Of a stretch of 10,913 nt of DNA, positions 8,506-10,913 are shown in pieces. Position 1 is the stretch's first letter, and each line of letters starts with the position of its first letter. The DNA lies in assembly GCF_000499385.1 (NCBI RefSeq), contig NW_013654678.1:5001-15913 (forward strand), in the 5' to 3' direction. Under the pieces are notes generated by a model. The model was not told where the DNA came from and did not search any database. It was given only the letters and a program-made list of their open reading frames with translations. The translations under genes were made by a program, and so were the position numbers. This DNA is from Eimeria necatrix (lineage: Eukaryota; Apicomplexa; Conoidasida; Eucoccidiorida; Eimeriidae).

Positions 8506-8586
8506 AGATCCAGCATAGACAACCGGCCGCCGTGGAACGACCGCTTTGCTGTCAAAGGGTCGGAGAACGACCACATGTACCTTTAA
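4036..8586 (+). CDS. Six-exon WD40/beta-propeller protein with homopolymeric insertions
   Basis: Proposed join: 4036-4258, 4926-5063, 5299-5369, 5642-5702, 5943-6008, 6455-8586. The lengths sum to 2691 nt, exactly 897 codons, and all five introns are GT..AG with matching phases (1,1,0,1,1). Residues about 55-185 read as consecutive WD40 blades: AAAFSAESASLAAALKEGG then LILFDL, then IYGTCEDGTIRRW, then ALFISHSGRSFVAVG. Residues 187-896 carry long Ala, Gln, Ser and Gly-Pro runs between conserved-looking hydrophobic segments. Residues about 586-692 resemble by eye the late propeller of the CPSF-A/DDB1/SF3b3 superfamily. The N-terminal blades look more like Utp4/cirhin. I cannot choose between these families, so no symbol is given. 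The likely role is scaffolding in an RNA-processing or other nuclear complex; that is inference. ATG 4036 has A at -3 and G at +4, and an in-frame stop lies upstream. Confidence 0.72.
4259..4925 (+). other. Intron 1, containing GGGGCCCC DNA and a decamer array
   Basis: A 667-nt intron. It holds AT-rich DNA (4275-4370), GGGGCCCC blocks (4389-4632), a tandem 10-bp array (4633-4780), a TTTG/TTTATTTGA-type stretch (4848-4905) and a CTG tract whose last CAG is the splice acceptor at 4925. Pro/Gly ORFs on both strands across the palindromic repeat are not genes. Confidence 0.6.
4633..4780. repeat. 10-bp tandem array, unit CTGGGGGCCC
   Basis: About fifteen decamers in perfect register. Two consecutive variant units in the middle read CTGGAGGTCC. 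The core GGGGCCCC is self-complementary, so both strands read almost the same and give Gly-Ala-Pro/Gly-Pro ORFs in either direction. It lies in intron 1 of the WD40 gene. Confidence 0.95.
4926..5063 (+). CDS. WD40 gene exon 2 (first clear blade)
   Basis: Acceptor CTGCTGCTGCAG| at 4925 is the end of a CTG tract. The coding island reads EMPTALKAAAFSAESASLAA followed by ALKEGGLILFDL, the usual strand pattern of a WD40 blade (AFS...LA.A...G.I.LFDL). Donor ATCG|GTGCGT at 5064 is phase 1. At 138 nt the exon is divisible by three, so skipping it would keep the frame. Confidence 0.72.
5064..5298 (+). other. Intron 2, CAG-rich
   Basis: A 235-nt intron with CAG runs at about 5080-5119 and 5226-5278. 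It ends in TTGTGTTTGTGTGTCAG|, a good acceptor. The frame of exon 3 stays open back through it as Ala-rich sequence, so partial retention cannot be excluded. The clean phase join of exon 2 to exon 3 within one blade favours removal. Confidence 0.6.
5299..5369 (+). CDS. WD40 gene exon 3
   Basis: 71 nt reading (G)RIGLVCFGPPNSFGDPTI then YGTCE, ending at GAG|GTTTGC in phase 0. It joins directly to GAT of exon 4 to make CEDGTIRRW, a classic WD40 blade end. The donor is atypical, but the join reconstitutes the motif exactly. Confidence 0.7.
5371..5426. repeat. CTG tract at the 5' end of intron 3
   Basis: About eighteen CTG units begin three bases after the proposed donor at 5370. They are complementary to the CAG runs in intron 2 on the other side of exon 3. 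Confidence 0.9.
5571..5629. repeat. (ATTT)n tract upstream of exon 4
   Basis: About fourteen perfect ATTT units, followed by T9AG| as acceptor of exon 4 at 5641. It is part of intron 3 (5370-5641), whose earlier part is TTAATTAA-rich. Confidence 0.95.
5642..5702 (+). CDS. WD40 gene exon 4 (DGTIRRW blade)
   Basis: A 61-nt island between two tetranucleotide repeats, with strong sites on both sides: TTTTTTTTTAG| and CTT|GTAAGA. It reads DGTIRRWVLHGYTDLMEIEA, the D-G-x-I-x-x-W end of a WD40 blade. The remaining T joins TT of exon 5 to make Phe. An ATG-based frame also exists (MAQFAVGFFTATP), but it does not link to either neighbour. Confidence 0.8.
5710..5790. repeat. (AAAT)n tract downstream of exon 4
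   Basis: About twenty AAAT units with one AGAT interruption, starting eight bases into intron 4 (5703-5942). It is complementary to the (ATTT)n tract at 5571-5629. Confidence 0.95.
5866..5942. repeat. CTG tract ending in the exon 5 acceptor
   Basis: About twenty-five CTG units with two TTG interruptions. The final CAG is the acceptor of exon 5. The sequence between the AAAT tract and this one (5791-5865) shows no exon. Confidence 0.85.
5943..6008 (+). CDS. WD40 gene exon 5
   Basis: 66 nt reading (F)SFREEAVALFISHSGRSF then VAV, a blade of the form ALF.SHSGR.FVAVG. The acceptor is the CTG-derived CAG at 5942 and the donor is the excellent GTTG|GTGAGT at 6009, phase 1. The alternative acceptor TTTAG| at 5950 does not keep the frame from exon 4 (it creates a stop). 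Confidence 0.72.
6009..6454 (+). other. Intron 5
   Basis: A 446-nt intron: a 19-bp minisatellite, CTG/CAG mixed DNA (6164-6415), then a pyrimidine-rich tail TTTTTGTTTTTTGTTTTC and GAATTAG| as acceptor. The frame of exon 6 is open back to about 6115 as an Ala-rich reading. That start is a TTG inside the minisatellite, so the extension is judged intronic. Confidence 0.65.
6026..6154. repeat. 19-bp minisatellite in intron 5
   Basis: Seven tandem copies of TGTATAGGCAGCTTTGGGG start at 6026, 6045, 6064, 6083, 6102, 6121 and 6140. Copies four and five end GGGC instead of GGGG. The array begins 17 bp after the intron 5 donor. Confidence 0.95.
6455..8586 (+). CDS. WD40 gene exon 6 (terminal, stop TAA 8584-8586)
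   Basis: Joins exon 5 as VG|KAGLVLVASTLYSDC. In protein numbers: Ser run from 232, Ala run 283-294, FYVAAASPTGGFLVLNFIV near 317-335, Gln run 376-387, Gly-Pro segments 408-434 and 491-525 (from GGGGCCCC DNA), hydrophobic stretch 449-475 (EMLLLGCLSPLSPFLTLIAL), Ala then Glu run 551-570, propeller-like segment 586-692 (GCVLVYEL, then RVLACSSGPYLLNLFEF), Ala runs and a Gln/Ala-rich helical region to 870, and the tail RSSIDNRPPWNDRFAVKGSE. The hydrophobic stretch is more likely buried strand than membrane span. The first internal ATG is at 6568; if the upstream exons were wrong, annotation would start there. Confidence 0.8.
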
Positions 8587-8925
8587 CTTGCTGCTGCTGC
8601 TGCTTTCACGGCGGCTGCTGCCGCTCCGAGCCGACGCATGCTGCTGCTGCTGCTGCTGCCTGCAGCAGCAGCAGCACAGGGAGGACCATGCTGCAGCAAC
8701 GAGCTGCCGCTGCAGCGAAAACGGCTGCTGCTGCCTTTGCTGCTGCTGCACCTGCCCACCAGCAGCAACTGCTGCGGTTGCTGCTGCTGCTGTTGTCCTT
8801 GCGAAGTGCAGCAGCAGCAGCAGCAGCAGCTCCTGCAACAGCAGCAACTGCTGCTGCAGGGGCTCTTATGTGCTTCATACAATTACAAACTGCGTTTTGG
8901 CTTCGAGGCAGATATCTTATACCCC
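8587..8925. other. 3' flank / probable 3' UTR of CTG and CAG blocks
   Basis: After the stop codon, CTG and CAG blocks alternate (CTG at 8589 and 8640, CAG at 8664 and 8807, mixed CTG/CAG to 8860). They could form strong hairpins in RNA. All ORFs here on both strands are Leu/Cys/Ala or Gln/Ser/Ala readings of the repeat. I see no clear AATAAA signal. Confidence 0.5.
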
Positions 8926-9305
8926 TAGACTGCTAGCCACAGCTAGCTACAGCTAGCCACAGCTAGCTAGGGCTAGCCACAGCTAGCTACAGCTAGCTAC
9001 AGCTAGCTACAGCTAGCCACAGCTAGCTACAGCTAGCCACAGCTAGCCACAGCTAGCTACAGCTAGCCACAGCTAGCCACAGCTAGCCACAGCTAGCCAC
9101 AGCTAGCCACGGTCAGAGAGAGTTAGCCAGAGGCAGTCACAGCTAGCCACAACTAGCCACAGCTAGCCACAGCTAGCAGCAGCTAGCCACAGCTAGCCGC
9201 GGTTACAGCTAGCAGCAGCTAGCCACAGCCAGCCACAGTTAGCCACAGCTAGCTAGCTGCAGCTAGCTGCGGCTAGCTGCAGCTAGCTGCAGCTAGCGCA
9301 GCCTA
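8926..9305. repeat. 10-bp tandem array, unit CTAGCYACAG
   Basis: About 38 decamers alternate irregularly between CTAGCCACAG and CTAGCTACAG, with a few degenerate units (9111-9140, 9200-9240). GCTAGC inside the unit is self-complementary. There are TAG codons in almost every frame, so it is non-coding. It follows the WD40 gene directly and precedes the right-hand telomere-like cluster. Confidence 0.97.
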
Positions 9306-9348
9306 GAGAGCAGCTGTTTCGCTTGAAAAGAGAGGGTTTTGCGCTGCT

Positions 9349-9795
9349 ATTAGGGTTTAGGGTTTAACTTTCAGGGTTAAAGAACCGGAGTCCAGGGTTT
9401 TGGGTGTCGTGCCCAGTTTTTACTGCTTAGGGTTTAGGGTTTAGGGTTTAGGGTTTAGGGTTTAGGGTTTAGGGTTTAGCCGGCCCTTAGAGCAACAGGA
9501 ACACAGCAGTACTATAGGGGAGCGTATTTTGCTGCTCTTGTTCTTACGTTCCAAACTGGAAGGCAAAGACATAAAAAGTGTAAAGGATTTAGGGTTTAGG
9601 GTTTAGGGTTTAGGGTTTAGGATTTAGGGTTTAGGGCTTGGGGTGTAGTTGTGAGTGTTTAGGGTATAAAGCTCAGAGCTCATGGAGTTTCTTTCTTACA
9701 CATTAGGGTTTAGGGTTTAGGTTCTTGTGCTTGAGATCTAGATTTTAGGGTTTAGGGTTTAGGGTTTAGGGTTTAGGGTTTAGGGTTTAGGGCTT
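9349..9795 (+). repeat. TTTAGGG telomere-like blocks
   Basis: Blocks at about 9351-9366, 9427-9478, 9588-9638, 9702-9721 and 9744-9792 alternate with unique spacers of 60-110 bp. The clean runs have four to eight heptamers. The spacers show no convincing coding. Confidence 0.92.
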
Positions 9796-9819
9796 ACGGT
9801 ATACGATTTGGTCGCTCAG

Positions 9820-9865
9820 GGCTTGAGGGGCCACCGGCGCTACCAGCGGACAAGACGTAGGCAAG
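9820..9865 (+). other. Exon-like island A
   Basis: GTCGCTCAG| precedes and GCAAG|GTGAGC follows a 46-nt island. One frame reads GLRGHRRYQRTRRRQ, very basic. It lies between TTTAGGG repeats on the left and CCCTAAA repeats on the right. It would join island B in phase (Q-G-I-I-L). No family is recognised. Confidence 0.25.
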
Positions 9866-9877
9866 GTGAGCGCCGCT

Positions 9878-10440
9878 GAACCCTAAACCCTAAACCCTAA
9901 TCTGTAAACCCTAAACCCTAAACACTAAACCCTAAATTTCAACTACTTGATATTATTTGCAGGTATAATTCTCAGGATTGGCTGGGTTTATCCACAGGTG
10001 AGGTGGCGGTGTCAGTGCCGGGCCCTAAACCCTAAACCCTAAACCCTAAGCACTAAACCCCAAACCCTAAACTCTGAACCGTAAACTCCAAACCCTAAAC
10101 CCTAAACCCTAAACCCCGGAGGTTTAGTGATGGAATTGAATCTTTCCGCATTTCCCGAGCAGCCCAGTTTCAGTCCAGCCACCCCAAACAGCACACGTAG
10201 CCCCAAACCGCAAACCCTAAAACCCTGATTCCTAAACCCTAAACCCTAAACCCTAAACCCTAAACCCTAAGCTGTGAAGGCCAAGCCCTGAAAGTCCTTC
10301 AAAGTCAAACCCTAGAGAGTGCTGCGTTTTAGGCTCGTCTTGAAATCTTGGCTCTATTTTTGCTCCGAGGGGTCTAAACCCTAAACCCTCAAACGCAAAC
10401 CCTAAACCCTAGGGCCTGAAGAGCTGACTCAAAACCCTCG
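9878..10440 (-). repeat. CCCTAAA telomere-like blocks
   Basis: Blocks at about 9878-9937, 10024-10116, 10201-10270 and 10374-10412, in the orientation opposite to both neighbouring clusters. Degenerate units occur at block edges (AAACTCTG, AACCGTAA). The spacers at 10117-10200 and 10271-10373 show nothing I can call. Confidence 0.92.
9963..9997 (+). other. Exon-like island B
   Basis: TATTATTTGCAG| at 9962 is a good acceptor and CCACAG|GTGAGG at 9998 a good donor, defining a 35-nt island. After island A it reads (G)IILRIGWVYPQ. CCCTAAA blocks lie on both sides. It may be a micro-exon of a gene running through the right-hand cluster. Confidence 0.3.
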
Positions 10441-10461
10441 GCCCCGCGCTGAGAGCCACAG

Positions 10462-10475
10462 GGCCTTCCCACCAG
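10462..10475 (+). other. Exon-like island C (14 nt)
   Basis: Between GAGCCACAG| and |GTAAGA lies GGCCTTCCCACCAG. A splice to CTCAG| at 10568 would put the ATG at 10570 in frame. It could equally be 5' untranslated exon sequence. It is very short, so support is weak. Confidence 0.2.
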
Positions 10476-10569
10476 GTAAGAACGAGCCCCGTAGCCGCGT
10501 GTGCTCCGAGGGTTTAGGGTTTAGGGTTTAGGGTTTAGGGTTTAGGGTTTGGCGGTGGGCTGTCTCAGA

Positions 10570-10902
10570 ATGTCTCGCTGGAAGAAGTTCAACGATGATG
10601 ATGTGCCGGACGACTTCGTGTTGCCTGCCGGTGAGCTATAGGGTTTAGGGTTTAGGGTTTAGGGTTTAGGGTTTACGGCCTAGGGTTTTCACAAGGAAGC
10701 CTTCCCGCGGCCTCCTGCTGTTCAAAAAGTGTGTCTTCAGCCTTCAATCTTGAGGTTTAAGGGTTTAGGGTTTAGGGTTTAGGGTTTAGGGTTTAGGGTT
10801 TAGGGTTTTGCAGGCGACCCTGTTCGCGGCCGTTTGTTATTTAAGAAGCATGGCTTCACTGCGCAGACTGCAGCGTCCACCCCTTCAGCCTTCAGCCTCT
10901 AG
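10570..10902 (+). CDS. Cytochrome-c-like two-exon fragment with a telomere-repeat intron
   Basis: Exon 1 (10570-10630) reads MSRWKKFNDDDVPDDFVLPA and stops at GCCG|GTGAGC, phase 1. Exon 2 (10814-10902) follows TTTTGCAG| and reads (G)DPVRGRLLFKKH, then GFTAQTAASTPSAFSL and stop. The pattern MSR...P.GD...G..LFK is the usual N-terminus of soluble mitochondrial cytochrome c, which carries electrons between complexes III and IV. The heme motif CXXCH that should follow FKKH is missing in this frame. A related string (HCADCSVH) occurs at 10857-10880 in another frame. So this is a decayed copy, a mis-assembled exon, or a gene whose later exons lie beyond the window. The stop TAG comes from the next telomere-like block. 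Confidence 0.42.
10695..10753 (+). pseudogene. Degenerate second copy of the cytochrome-c-like exon
   Basis: The island inside the proposed intron aligns base by base with 10814-10902: GGAAGCCTTCCCGCGGCC against GCGACCCTGTTCGCGGCC. It reads KPSRGLLLFKKC where the downstream exon reads DPVRGRLLFKKH. Both then share CTTCAGCCTTCA before a telomere-like block, with about 27 bases absent here. The nearest AG acceptor is one base out of register for exon 1, so splicing to it would break the frame. It is probably a tandem duplicate that has decayed. Confidence 0.4.
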
Positions 10903-10913
10903 GGTTTAGGGTT

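Larger units (their letters stand above)
10508..10913 (+). repeat. TTTAGGG telomere-like blocks within and after the cytochrome-c-like locus
   Basis: Blocks at about 10508-10550, 10638-10688, 10755-10808 and 10900-10913 (running off the window). The second and third make up most of the intron proposed below. Orientation has returned to TTTAGGG on the + strand. Confidence 0.9.

Noticed and set aside
7858..8847. 329-codon minus-strand ORF opposite the WD40 exon
   Set aside because: Nearly all Leu, Ser, Cys and Gln runs from the CAG/CTG repeats. It is the antisense shadow of a coding strand with better non-repeat segments.
8587..8936. Plus-strand ORFs after the stop codon
   Set aside because: All are repeat-derived Cys/Leu/Ala/Ser runs with no splice-supported link to the upstream gene.
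8926..9305. CRISPR-like array
   Set aside because: A 10-bp tandem unit with no unique spacers in a eukaryotic context. It is a satellite.
10755..10913. True chromosome end
   Set aside because: Telomere-like arrays are short, interrupted, occur in both orientations and alternate with unique DNA on both sides. They are interstitial.

Overview
The window looks like nuclear DNA of a coccidian apicomplexan, most probably Eimeria. Three things seen together point there: many internal blocks of the TTTAGGG/CCCTAAA telomere-type heptamer, trinucleotide CAG/CTG tracts at very high density in both coding and non-coding DNA, and a protein interrupted by runs of Ala, Gln, Ser and Gly-Pro (homopolymeric amino acid repeats). 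This matches the repeat-rich 'R segment' type described for Eimeria chromosomes. The species cannot be decided from the sequence. CAG tracts are open in all three frames of both strands (Gln/Ser/Ala or Leu/Cys/Ala), so ORF length means little here. I relied on non-repetitive coding islands, splice sites and phase.

Layout. 1-610: GGGGCCCC-rich DNA and TTTAGGG blocks. 610-1095: mixed DNA with a CTG tract. 1095-2170: very AT-rich, T-rich on the + strand, no gene seen. 2180-3055: telomere-like blocks that flip orientation three times. 3055-3620: A-rich AAAT-type DNA. 3620-4035: CTG tract, GGGGCCCC DNA and CAG tract leading to a gene. 4036-8586 (+): a six-exon gene for a beta-propeller (WD40-type) protein of 896 residues, reconstructed from islands that join in phase. 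8587-8925: CTG/CAG 3' flank. 8926-9305: long 10-bp tandem array (CTAGCYACAG). 9349-10913: telomere-like blocks, again flipping, separated by short unique islands. Several islands look like small exons. The clearest pair (10570-10630 and 10814-10902) resembles the N-terminus of a cytochrome c, split by an intron made mostly of TTTAGGG repeats.

The main result is that the WD40 gene's introns consist largely of simple repeats. Exons 2, 3 and 4 are each bracketed by complementary repeats (CTG/CAG, CAG/CTG, ATTT/AAAT), so the pre-mRNA could fold each exon into a hairpin loop. At least two splice acceptors are the last CAG of a CTG tract. The cytochrome-c-like locus uses telomere-like repeats as intron, and they also supply its stop codon.
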